Shown: piece by piece, positions 6,219 through 13,314 of the stretch
How the letters are laid out: each line of letters starts with the position of its first letter
Numbering within the stretch: the stretch's first letter is position 1
Source: Eggerthellaceae bacterium UBA5906
GTDB lineage: Bacteria; Actinomycetota; Coriobacteriia; Coriobacteriales; Eggerthellaceae
Assembly (NCBI GenBank): GCA_002431805.1
Contig: DJEE01000068.1
Coordinates: forward strand, 1-17,575
Length of the DNA stretch: 17,575 nucleotides
Direction: 5' to 3'
Translations under genes and position numbers: made by a program
Notes under the pieces: model-generated
Told to the model about the DNA's origin: nothing
Seen by the model: only the letters and a program-made list of their open reading frames with translations
The model's database searches: none

Positions 6219-9200
6219 CTAGTCCTGCGTACGACGGCGCATAAAGCGCGCCACTGCAGCCAGCACTGCCGCGCCGAGGGCGGCCGCACCCGTCGCCGCC
6301 AGCGGGGCAGCGTCACCCGTGGTTGCAAGGCCGGAACCATTCAAAGACCCGTCCGTTGCGCCATTGGCAGAACCGGTGTCGGGAGACCCGGTCGTGGGCG
6401 TTTCACCCGAACCCTGCTCGCCCGCGGCAGGAGTCTCCGCCGTCGGCTTTGCGAGCGACTCGCGCGCCTGCTTCAACGCAGCCGTCGCGGCCTCGACGTC
6501 ATCGCCGGAAGCATCAGCGTTGTCGATCAGGTCATTGGCCTTAGACAGAGCCGCCTGATACGCAGCCCAGCTTTCAGCGGTGTAGTCAGATTCCTTCAGG
6601 TTCTTACCCGCCTCAATCTGCTCGCGCAGCGCATTGTTCTGGTCTGCCGTAGCAGCCTCCGTCAAACCAGCTTGTGCGCTCTGCAGGGCGGCAAGAGCGT
6701 TCGCGACGTCCTCGTCAGTTGCTGCAACGCTTTCGTCAACACCCTGAGCAGCCTTGAGTGCTTGCTGGAATGCCTCCCAAGAAGTCGAGGTGTACACGCC
6801 GTTGTTCTCAATCTTGGATGCGGAATCGATGGCAGCCTCAAGCGCATCCTTGTCGGCAACCTTGGCGTACGTAAACTTCAGGTTGTTGGTGTAACCCGTC
6901 GATACAACCTTGATGTCGTACGCGCCATTTGCAGCGAACACCAGCGAGCCGTCGCGGTTCGCGGCCGCAAGGTTCAAGGAACCATCGGCGTTGAAAATCT
7001 TCACAGCACCTTTGCCCTGCGCGTTGTAGACCACGCCGTTCACGGTCACCTGAGAGATGTTGCCCAGATAGTTTGCGAAGTCGTCGACCGAGGCGCCATC
7101 TGCGGCAGCAAGCTTCAAAGCGGAAGCGTCGAACGCGGCTGCGGCCTTAGTGGTCGTCAGCGTGAAAGATGCGCTGATCGGAGCGTACTTGCCGCTCTTA
7201 TCGGTAGCCACGATGGTGTACTCGCCCGGTTGCGTGCCGGTCGGGATCTTCACCTCGTTGCTATACGACCCAGAGCCGGCCGTCGTCACCTCAACGTCGC
7301 CGCTCCAGCCTTCAATGGTGTACTGCGCATCGAAGCCCTCGGGCAGCGTAGCGTTCATATCGATGGCGGAAGCGTCGTCAATCGATGCACTTTCCTGGGT
7401 AGCAATATTGCCCTTATCAGCGGAAACCTTCACCGGAACATACTGGTCCATCGCCACCGTGTAGGTACCGGTCGACGTGTAGAACACCACCGACTTGATG
7501 GTCTTGCCCATCATGGACTCATAGTGTTTCGAGCTCAGCGGGCTGCCATGCGCCTCGGTCACAAAGCCGCAACTCCAAGCAAGTTCTTTGCTCTTCCAAA
7601 TGTTTTCGAGAGCGCGCATGCCGTAGCCCTCGATGTTGCCTTCAGCATCTGCAGCATTCACCACAGCACCGTACACCACGGCTTCTTTGCCGTCAGCATC
7701 AACCATTTGCTCGCGCAGGTTTTCGAAATCAATCTCGTAATCGCCGTACTTGCTTTCAGTGGTGAAATCAGCGCTAACGTTGGAAAGGGCGACAGCTTCC
7801 TTGCCTTCAACGGCACCGAACTTCAAGTTGCCGGACTCACCGACCGTTACTTCCTTGTAGTTCGCAGGCGTTTCGCCCTCAGGCAGCACGTAGTACGAAT
7901 AGCTAGCAGCCTGGAACAGCGCATCGCGACCCGAATACGTGGTCGTAGAAGTGTTGCCCTTGATGGACGTAGTGACGTCGATGGAATCGGCATCAGTCAC
8001 GCGCTTGAGCTTCGACCAGTCAATGTTGTCGGAGCCCACCTTCACGGCAAACGTCGCGCCCGTAATGTCGCTGCCATCGGTGTTCACATGGTACGAACCG
8101 GCAACGAGCGAGCCTGCCAGCGTCTTCTGCTTCGTGGCGGACGTCACCACGTCTGTGCCGGAGTTGTTCTGCTCGGCGGCATAGAAATCGCTGTACGGGA
8201 TGTTCATCAACACGTAGGAACCAACCTCGGGGTACAGGCTGACCAAGGCGTCGAGCGCAGCCTGCAGATGCGTGATCTGCTCAGCGGCTTCGGCTTCGCC
8301 CAGGTTCTTCTTGGCAAGCAGGTCCTTGGTTTCGGCGGTTTCCGTCTCAATCGAAGAAGCCGTCCAGGATTCCTCGGTGTACTTGGACTTGTCAAGCGCA
8401 GAAGCCTTGTCGTACAGGCTTTGCAGCGAAGCCTTCGTCGCCTCGCTCACAGGCTCCTTTGCACCAACGATGTTTTCGTCGGTGGCTTCGAAGGTATAAG
8501 TGTAATCTTCGTAGCCCAAGGCATGCACGGTAAGCTTCCAGTAGCCGGTGCCGTCGGTGCCCTCAGGCAGCTGACAACGCTCGGACTTGGTGAGACCCAG
8601 TTGGATGCCCATCATCTTGTGCATCCAGTTATCGGCCGCGAATTTGGTGCCATAGGTGGCAAGAGCATTGGAGTAGGTGTTGTCATCGCCATAGTACGTC
8701 CAGGTCACGGACTGCATATTGGCGCCCAAGTCGCCATAGTCGCCGTTGAGGTCGACGCGCAGGAACTCGCCATAGGAGCCACTGGCGTCCTTAACTTCGG
8801 GCTCGACGCCCGTGGCGGTCTTGAGGGTCTGACCCTGAATACCCGAGTCGCTGCCGGTGGCAGCGGCGGAGAAGCTGAAGGTGCCGTCGTTGTTCGTTGC
8901 GGTCTTGAGGCCGTTAGTGCTGTCGTCAACGCTTGCCACCAGGCCAGAGTAAGCTTGAAGGTTCTGCTCACCAAAACCACCAGCAAGCGTTTCGCCATTT
9001 GCTACAAAGCTGTGATTCGCTTTGAATGCCTCAAGGTCGACGGTCTTGATTTTGACGGGCACGTATTTAAGACCCGTGACTTCATGACCCGTCATGTTGT
9101 ATGTCGTGCCGTCGGCAGCCGTCACCGTTTTAGCCTTGCTGTCGATAGAGAACGTATTGCCATCGACATCAATAAAAGACTCGCTGTCGGGATAGTATGA

Positions 9201-10097
9201 AGGATAGATTTTCACGCCCTCGGCGGTTTCAATCACATCGGTGCACTGGAAGCTGCCGCGATGCAGGCCGTGATTGAAGGTGGCGCGGGTCACCGCATCG
9301 AAGGCACCCTTGTCAGCCTCATTATGGGAATCGAGCTCGTCGGAACTCGCGGTGGAACCGGCTGCCTGCACGTTCTCGCCCGCCCAATACTCTGCCCAGG
9401 TCAAGCCAGCATAGCCGTAAGTGTATTCATCTTCGACAACGGCAGGATTCTGGTCGTCGTAAGCAGCCTTCAAAGCGTTGTCCACGGCAGCCTTGATGGC
9501 GTTGGAGGAAATCGTTGCCGTGGAAACAGCATCAATATTGTCGGTATTACCGGCACCCTCGATTTGGCTGACAACGCCCGCGTACGTCGTTCCCCTTGAC
9601 TTATAGCCGTTTACCGCTCTGTCCATGCGGTCCCAGTCATCATCGCCAAGTGCATCGTAGTTGGCAACTTCGACCTTCGTGATCTTAGAACCGGCAACAG
9701 TGACGGTAACCGAAACGTCGTAGCTTTCCGCATTCCATTCGTCGCCCTTGTTCAGCGGGTCGCTGGAATCGGCTACGGCAGAACCCTTGTATTCGCCGTC
9801 GGCAATCTTGTTCAAATCATATGAACCAGCCTGCACAGCGATAGCGTTTTCGCCTTCTGACAGGGTATAATTCTCGATTGAGTCCGAAGACGTTTCCGCG
9901 TCTTCGCTCGATTGCGGGGCAGCCGTTTCAGTGTTGGTAGCATCGGAGCCGGCTGCCCCTTCTATTTCACCACCGCCGGTTTGGGCAAGTGCCGCCGCCG
10001 GGGTCAGTGACAACGTTAGCGCCATGGCCAGCGCGCCTTTGGAAGCGCTGCTTCCCGCGCGGGCCAGGACGCGCCGAACCGCATTGCGTTCGATCAT
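6219..10097 (-). CDS. Giant surface protein: FMN-binding domain, two Tp47-like modules, FIVAR repeats, sortase signal
   Basis: 1292 aa. Signal peptide 1-38, cleaving near AALA-QT. FMN_bind-like domain about 100-214, ending DAVSTAT (189-195). Tp47-like module 1 about 225-542: YGYAGLTWAEYWAGE, FDAVTRAT (266-273), GLKYVPVKI, STNGLKT, TYYGDDNTYSN and YGTKFAADNW match, from memory, the Treponema pallidum 47-kDa penicillin-binding lipoprotein. FIVAR repeat about 551-620. Tp47-like module 2 about 627-887 with DVVTSAT (649-655) and a GAVEGKEAVAL stretch. An Ig-like and a possible HID/DUF1533-like domain (about 987-1080) come next, then FIVAR repeats 2 and 3 (1083-1147, 1152-1216). The C-terminus has LATTGD (1257-1262), a helix and RRR: a sortase signal. 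The start at 10097 is chosen because AAAGGA lies 6 nt upstream; an ATG 13 codons earlier has no SD. Probably the outermost, wall-linked partner of the flavin chain; the ligand or acceptor is unknown. Confidence 0.85.
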   Translation of the reverse strand: MIERNAVRRVLARAGSSASKGALAMALTLSLTPAAALAQTGGGEIEGAAGSDATNTETAAPQSSEDAETSSDSIENYTLSEGENAIAVQAGSYDLNKIADGEYKGSAVADSSDPLNKGDEWNAESYDVSVTVTVAGSKITKVEVANYDALGDDDWDRMDRAVNGYKSRGTTYAGVVSQIEGAGNTDNIDAVSTATISSNAIKAAVDNALKAAYDDQNPAVVEDEYTYGYAGLTWAEYWAGENVQAAGSTASSDELDSHNEADKGAFDAVTRATFNHGLHRGSFQCTDVIETAEGVKIYPSYYPDSESFIDVDGNTFSIDSKAKTVTAADGTTYNMTGHEVTGLKYVPVKIKTVDLEAFKANHSFVANGETLAGGFGEQNLQAYSGLVASVDDSTNGLKTATNNDGTFSFSAAATGSDSGIQGQTLKTATGVEPEVKDASGSYGEFLRVDLNGDYGDLGANMQSVTWTYYGDDNTYSNALATYGTKFAADNWMHKMMGIQLGLTKSERCQLPEGTDGTGYWKLTVHALGYEDYTYTFEATDENIVGAKEPVSEATKASLQSLYDKASALDKSKYTEESWTASSIETETAETKDLLAKKNLGEAEAAEQITHLQAALDALVSLYPEVGSYVLMNIPYSDFYAAEQNNSGTDVVTSATKQKTLAGSLVAGSYHVNTDGSDITGATFAVKVGSDNIDWSKLKRVTDADSIDVTTSIKGNTSTTTYSGRDALFQAASYSYYVLPEGETPANYKEVTVGESGNLKFGAVEGKEAVALSNVSADFTTESKYGDYEIDFENLREQMVDADGKEAVVYGAVVNAADAEGNIEGYGMRALENIWKSKELAWSCGFVTEAHGSPLSSKHYESMMGKTIKSVVFYTSTGTYTVAMDQYVPVKVSADKGNIATQESASIDDASAIDMNATLPEGFDAQYTIEGWSGDVEVTTAGSGSYSNEVKIPTGTQPGEYTIVATDKSGKYAPISASFTLTTTKAAAAFDASALKLAAADGASVDDFANYLGNISQVTVNGVVYNAQGKGAVKIFNADGSLNLAAANRDGSLVFAANGAYDIKVVSTGYTNNLKFTYAKVADKDALEAAIDSASKIENNGVYTSTSWEAFQQALKAAQGVDESVAATDEDVANALAALQSAQAGLTEAATADQNNALREQIEAGKNLKESDYTAESWAAYQAALSKANDLIDNADASGDDVEAATAALKQARESLAKPTAETPAAGEQGSGETPTTGSPDTGSANGATDGSLNGSGLATTGDAAPLAATGAAALGAAVLAAVARFMRRRTQD

Positions 10098-10144
10098 CCT
10101 CTTTCCTTTCGTCGTTTTCCTCGGGCGTTGCCTCATTTGCAGAG

Positions 10145-10169
10145 AGCAGTCGCCATGTGACGGACTGCT
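10145..10169 (-). other. Leader hairpin in the surface-gene 5' UTR
   Basis: AGCAGTC (10145-10151) and GACTGCT (10163-10169) form a perfect 7-bp inverted repeat with an 11-nt loop, inside the predicted 5' leader of about 120 nt. No known riboswitch was recognised. It may be chance or mRNA-stabilising. Confidence 0.35.
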
Positions 10170-10222
10170 ATCGCAGGATGCGTGCCGAGTTTTCCAGCAT
10201 TAACAATCCGATAAACAAACAA

Positions 10223-10251
10223 ATAATGTATGAGCAAGGTAACAACGTCAA
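10223..10251 (-). promoter_or_regulatory. Sigma-70-type promoter of the surface/flavin locus
   Basis: On the minus strand, TTGACG (plus 10246-10251) is followed after exactly 17 bp by CATTAT (plus 10223-10228). The predicted start is near 10216, giving a leader of about 120 nt. The surrounding 10200-10390 is clearly more AT-rich than the genes. The spacer contains TTGTTACC, shared with other promoters here. It would drive the surface gene and possibly the whole operon down to the transporter fusion. Confidence 0.65.
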
Positions 10252-10267
10252 TGAAAACTTTTCTTAA

Positions 10268-10283
10268 GGTAACTATTGTTACC
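10268..10283. promoter_or_regulatory. Candidate operator palindrome GGTAAC-N4-GTTACC
   Basis: Perfect 6-bp inverted repeat with a 4-bp spacer, centred about 60 bp upstream of the predicted start of the surface-gene transcript, where an activator could contact RNA polymerase. A further GGTAAC half-site at 10238-10243 lies exactly 30 bp away, inside the promoter spacer. The cognate regulator is not in the window. Confidence 0.5.
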
Positions 10284-10423
10284 GCATAAAACACAATCTC
10301 ACTACATAGTTTTCAGGTTTTGGCACCTAAGGAAGGTAGCTTAATGTAACTTTATTCCTATTTGAACATAATACCTGATAGTCGTGTTATTTAGTCATGG
10401 ATAACTAGAGAACGAGCGGCCGG
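10284..10423. other. AT-rich intergenic stretch without a gene
   Basis: Upstream flank of the surface-gene promoter. It has only short frames without ribosome sites, plus GTAAC- and GGTAGC-like half-sites near 10337-10350. I see no further feature that can be supported. Confidence 0.5.
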
Positions 10424-10438
10424 ACTGGTCATTTGGAT

Positions 10439-10486
10439 GTTCCCGCCTCGCGCTGCGCGCGATCGAGAACGCGCCCGCTCGGGCGC
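10439..10486. repeat. Repeat copy A (two hairpins)
   Basis: Outer pair GTTC (10439-10442) / GAAC (10467-10470) encloses CGCGC-TGC-GCGCG (10449-10461). The second hairpin GCGCCC-GCTC-GGGCGC follows directly (10471-10486). Confidence 0.6.
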
Positions 10487-10520
10487 ATACCATCGGCTTG
10501 ACGGATATGCTAATTCCCAT

Positions 10521-10534
10521 CTGAAACGTTTCAG
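10521..10534. repeat. Perfect 14-bp palindrome
   Basis: CTGAAACGTTTCAG, between the two repeat copies. It could be a protein-binding site or part of the repeat module. It differs from the parS consensus and is not counted as one. Confidence 0.5.
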
Positions 10535-10581
10535 CACCTGCCTCGCGCTTTGCGCGATCAGGTGCGCGCCCGCTCGGGCGC
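10534..10581. repeat. Repeat copy B (two hairpins)
   Basis: Outer pair GCACCTG (10534-10540) / CAGGTGC (10559-10565) encloses CGCGC-TTT-GCGCG (10544-10556). The second hairpin GCGCCC-GCTC-GGGCGC (10566-10581) is identical to copy A. The outer stems differ in sequence between the copies, yet both still pair. Confidence 0.6.
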
Positions 10582-10592
10582 ATAAATGGGAT

Positions 10593-10617
10593 GCCAAATG
10601 TCCACTGGACATTTGGC
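10593..10617 (-). terminator. 25-nt palindrome at the rlmH stop codon (possible terminator)
   Basis: GCCAAATGTCCA and TGGACATTTGGC flank a single central base: a perfect 12-bp inverted repeat. Its last base is the first base, in plus coordinates, of the rlmH stop. On the minus strand it is followed only by CATCCCATTTAT, so the U-tract is weak and terminator function is uncertain. Confidence 0.4.
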
Positions 10618-11096
10618 TATTTGTGATACGGCTCGCCGTGGGAGATTTTTTGCGTGCGATAGAGCTGCTCGAGCAGCACCACGCGTGCCAGATTGTGGGG
10701 TAGCGTGATGGGGCCGAACGACAGCAGCTCGTTGGCGCGTTGGCGCACCGCATCGCTTACTCCGTCCGAACCGCCAATGACGAACGCGAAATTACTTTTC
10801 CCTTGCAGCATCAGGTTGTCCAGGCGCTTCGACAACCCCTCGCTTGAGCGTTCCTTACCATCGATGGCCAACAGCACCACATGCGTGTCCGCGCCCAATT
10901 TCTCCAGCTCAGCGCAAATAGCTGCGCCTTCTTTATCGCGCGCGCCGTCCACGCCGCCAGCCTTGCGCGGGTCAATGTCGGCAATCTCACGCACCTGGGT
11001 TTTCGCATACGGCTGCAAACGCTTCAGGTATTCTGCGCACGCATCAACCCAAAACCGCTCCTTCAGCTTTCCAACCGCCACAACCGTAAACTTCAT
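10617..11096 (-). CDS. rlmH: 23S rRNA (pseudouridine1915-N3)-methyltransferase RlmH
   Basis: 159 aa, the usual length. RlmH is a cytoplasmic SPOUT-class enzyme that uses S-adenosylmethionine to methylate pseudouridine 1915 in helix 69 of 23S rRNA on assembled ribosomes. Typical parts are the start MKFTVVAVGKLKE, LLAIDGKERSSE, the cofactor-binding loop FVIGGSDGVSD, and the C-terminal block ITLPHNLARVVLLEQLYR ending in GEPYHK. The ATG at 11096 is preferred because CAGGAG lies 6 nt upstream. A GTG five codons earlier would put that SD inside the gene. The gene stands alone: the symporter unit is divergent upstream and the repeat module is downstream. In several bacterial groups rlmH lies near the replication origin, which fits the parS sites here. 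Confidence 0.96.
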   Translation of the reverse strand: MKFTVVAVGKLKERFWVDACAEYLKRLQPYAKTQVREIADIDPRKAGGVDGARDKEGAAICAELEKLGADTHVVLLAIDGKERSSEGLSKRLDNLMLQGKSNFAFVIGGSDGVSDAVRQRANELLSFGPITLPHNLARVVLLEQLYRTQKISHGEPYHK

Positions 11097-11295
11097 GCCC
11101 AACTCCTGCACTCGCGTTTCATGCTCTGCGCAATTCTCTCATTCCACCGCCGCAAACACAACGAACCTGCCACACCATTCACGCCCACGTCACGCGAATC
11201 AGCTGCCTACCGATGACTCGAAACACAGTCGAAACAAACTGCGCCTCATTTTCGTCCACTTGCCCAAAAAATTGCGTTTCACGATGAATAGGGTG
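11097..11295. other. Intergenic region between rlmH and the glycine-responsive unit
   Basis: Separates divergent rlmH and the symporter transcription unit. It must hold the rlmH promoter, but I could not find convincing -35/-10 hexamers with correct spacing. No gene or clear repeat is visible. Confidence 0.4.
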
Positions 11296-11324
11296 TTTAC
11301 AAGTTGTTACCTCGCTGTTAATGT
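11296..11324 (+). promoter_or_regulatory. Candidate promoter of the glycine riboswitch/symporter unit
   Basis: TTTACA (11296-11301), a 17-bp spacer, then TAATGT (11319-11324) with the key T1, A2 and T6 of the -10 kept. The predicted start is near 11331, about 60 nt before the aptamer. The spacer holds GTTGTTACCTCGCT (11303-11316), which matches the surface-gene promoter spacer at 13 of 14 positions. Confidence 0.5.
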
Positions 11325-11393
11325 TCATTCCACAATTTCATAGCGTCACCCCGTTGATATGTTCTGGATCGGAAGAAACAGGGCAGGCAGGGG

Positions 11394-11524
11394 CCTCTGG
11401 AGAATCCCACATGTGGGTGCCGAAGGGGCAAGACGAGCGCAGGCAACCAAGCCGAGCCGCATAAGCACAAACCATGCTGCAGCGGCGAACCGCACCGTCG
11501 AAACTCTCAGGCAAAAGGACAGAG
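11394..11524 (+). ncRNA. Glycine riboswitch (single aptamer visible)
   Basis: Conserved glycine-aptamer pieces are in the right order: CTCTGGAGAA (11395-11404), GGTGCCGAAGGGGCAA (11416-11431), a variable stem, then ACTCTCAGGCAAAAGGACAG (11503-11522), with CTCTG/CAGAG closing the base helix. Only one full aptamer is seen. The preceding 11365-11393 may form the ghost helix common to singlet versions. It lies about 200 nt before the symporter gene, so glycine probably controls expression of its own uptake. Confidence 0.93.
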
Positions 11525-11548
11525 AAAAGCATTTCGCTTGTCGCAACC

Positions 11549-11579
11549 GCGAACGTTATTCGCAAACTCAAACGTTCGC
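11549..11579 (+). promoter_or_regulatory. Hairpin in the riboswitch expression platform
   Basis: GCGAACGTT (11549-11557) and AACGTTCGC (11571-11579) are a perfect 9-bp inverted repeat with a 13-nt loop. TCGCAGCTTTTCCC follows. It is a likely terminator or anti-terminator partner of the glycine aptamer, though the U-tract is short. Confidence 0.5.
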
Positions 11580-11720
11580 TCGCAGCTTTTCCCTTTCCTA
11601 CAACCGCATAGTTTTCCAGCAGTGCTCCTCAAGCGTTTCGGCACTTCGCGCGAATGTCGTACACGTCCTCGGGTTTCGCAGAGGTTGTATTGGCATTCGA
11701 TAAAAGACGAGGAGTGAAAA

Positions 11721-13295
11721 GTGGAAGGGTTTTTCGACGTCGCCAATGATGTGATCACCGCCATTGACGACTTTGTATGGGGCGTACCGCTGATGGTGCT
11801 CATCCTGTTCGGAGGCATCTTGCTGACGGTGCGTTTAGGCGGCTTGCAATTCCGCCAACTGCCGCGCGCGCTGCGCTACATGGTGAAGAACGAAAAAGGT
11901 GGCAACGGCGAGGTCACCAGCTTTGGCGCGCTGTGCACCGCGCTTTCAGCAACCATCGGTACAGGCAACATCGTGGGCGTTGCCACCGCTATTGTGGTGG
12001 GCGGCCCGGGTGCCATGTTCTGGATGTGGCTGGCAGCGCTGTTCGGCATGGCTACGAAGTATTCCGAAGGTTTGCTTGCCGTGAAGTTCCGCAGCATCGA
12101 CAAAAACACCGGCCACGTGCTTGGCGGCCCGTTCTATTACATCGAGCGCGGCATGGGCAAACGCCTGCCGAAAATCAGCTGGCGCTGGTTGGCTAAGTTG
12201 TTCGCGTTCTTCGGCATGTGCGTTGGCTTGTTCGGCATTGGTACTTTCACCCAGGTGAACTCCATCAATACCGCCATCACGAACTTCTTCGACCCCGAAA
12301 AGTCCGTTACCGTCAGCATCCTGGGCATGGACTACTCCATCGCAACCGTTATTGGCGGCATCGTGGTCGCCGTGCTGGTGGGCCTGGTGGTCATCGGCGG
12401 CATCAAGCGCATTGCCAGCGTGTCCGAGCGCGTCATCCCCGCAATGGTGGTGCTGTACGTTGGCTTCTCCATTGTGCTTTTGGTAACGAACCTTGATAAA
12501 ATTCCGGACGCTTTCGTGGTAATTTTCCGCTCCGCCTTCGGTCTGGACGCTGCTGCCGGCGGCATGCTCGGCGCTATCTTCATCGCCATGCAGAAGGGCA
12601 TTGCCCGCGGCATCTTCTCCAACGAGGCCGGCCTGGGTTCTGCGCCTATCGCCGCCGCTGCTGCGCAGACGAAAGAGCCTGTGCGCCAGGGCCTCGTGTC
12701 CATGACCGGCACGTTCCTGGACACCATCGTGGTGTGCTCCATGACCGGCCTGGCCTTGGTTATGACCGGTGCGTACCAAATTCCCGGCCTTGAGGGCGCT
12801 GCCGTTACCACCGCCGCATTCCAAGCCGGCCTGCCGTTCATTCCCGGCGACGTGGTTGCGTTTGTGCTGATGGCATGCCTGGCGCTATTCGGCTTCACCA
12901 CCATCCTTGGGTGGGACTACTACGGCGAGCGTTGCCTTGAGTACTTCAGCAACGGCAGCATGAAGGCCGTGAAGGTGTACCGTTGGCTCTACATCGCCGC
13001 CGTGTTCATCGGCCCTTACATGACCGTTTCCGCCGTGTGGACCATCGCTGACATCTTCAACGCTTGCATGGCCGTCCCGAACATGATTGCTCTGATCGTC
13101 CTATCCGGTGTTGTGGTGCGCGAGACGAAAGACTTCTTCAAGCGCCTCAACGATGCCGGCGGCGACGAAGAGAAGATGGCACCGCACGAGAACAGCGAAG
13201 ACGTGCCGCCCATCGACAGCCTTACCGATCGCCTGGGCGCCAAGACCGCCCAGGAGGATACCGCAGCAACTGCACAAGGTTTCGCCACCGCTTAG
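11721..13295 (+). CDS. Sodium:alanine/glycine symporter (AGCS family)
   Basis: 524 aa polytopic membrane protein. The family signature is clear: SATIGTGNIVGVATAIVVGG, directly followed by PGAMFWMWLAALFGMATKYSE (about 77-116), and later NEAGLGSAPIAAAAAQT. The family imports alanine or glycine with sodium across the cytoplasmic membrane, and the upstream glycine riboswitch points to glycine here. GTG start with GAGGAG 6 nt upstream. The hydrophilic C-terminal tail (about 475-524) is acidic and not conserved. It is the only plus-strand protein gene in the window and has its own promoter, riboswitch and a strong terminator, so it is monocistronic. Glycine may serve as nitrogen source or feed one-carbon metabolism (inference). 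Confidence 0.95.
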   Translation: MEGFFDVANDVITAIDDFVWGVPLMVLILFGGILLTVRLGGLQFRQLPRALRYMVKNEKGGNGEVTSFGALCTALSATIGTGNIVGVATAIVVGGPGAMFWMWLAALFGMATKYSEGLLAVKFRSIDKNTGHVLGGPFYYIERGMGKRLPKISWRWLAKLFAFFGMCVGLFGIGTFTQVNSINTAITNFFDPEKSVTVSILGMDYSIATVIGGIVVAVLVGLVVIGGIKRIASVSERVIPAMVVLYVGFSIVLLVTNLDKIPDAFVVIFRSAFGLDAAAGGMLGAIFIAMQKGIARGIFSNEAGLGSAPIAAAAAQTKEPVRQGLVSMTGTFLDTIVVCSMTGLALVMTGAYQIPGLEGAAVTTAAFQAGLPFIPGDVVAFVLMACLALFGFTTILGWDYYGERCLEYFSNGSMKAVKVYRWLYIAAVFIGPYMTVSAVWTIADIFNACMAVPNMIALIVLSGVVVRETKDFFKRLNDAGGDEEKMAPHENSEDVPPIDSLTDRLGAKTAQEDTAATAQGFATA

Positions 13296-13314
13296 CAGTT
13301 GCCTGTCCCTCTAA

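Larger units (their letters stand above)
10424..10616. repeat. Structured two-copy repeat module bounded by 13-bp direct repeats
   Basis: ACTGGTCATTTGG (10424-10436) and ACTGGACATTTGG (10604-10616) bound the module. Inside are two 45-nt copies, 10445-10489 and 10540-10584, with 39 of 45 positions identical, each forming two hairpins. A 14-bp perfect palindrome (10521-10534) and a 25-nt palindrome (10593-10617) complete it. No open frame with a ribosome site is present, and codon use is unlike the neighbours. Best described as a REP/BIME-like or MITE-like intergenic element downstream of rlmH; an RNA role is possible. Confidence 0.65.

Noticed and set aside
5229..9200. A 1323-codon open frame on the plus strand
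   Set aside because: It is antisense to the surface and FMN-binding genes. It has no ribosome site, an odd His/Arg-rich composition and no family motifs, and arises from GC-skewed codon use of the true genes on the other strand.
10098..10136. Upstream ATG adding 13 codons to the surface protein
   Set aside because: No SD before it, and the added codons are formed by the SD region of the downstream ATG at 10097.
10445..10584. CRISPR-like repeat pair
   Set aside because: Only two copies, palindromic and divergent, no regular spacers and no cas genes. It is treated as a REP/MITE-like element.
11946..12824. A 292-codon minus-strand frame
   Set aside because: Shadow of the symporter gene, Gly/His-rich with no motif.
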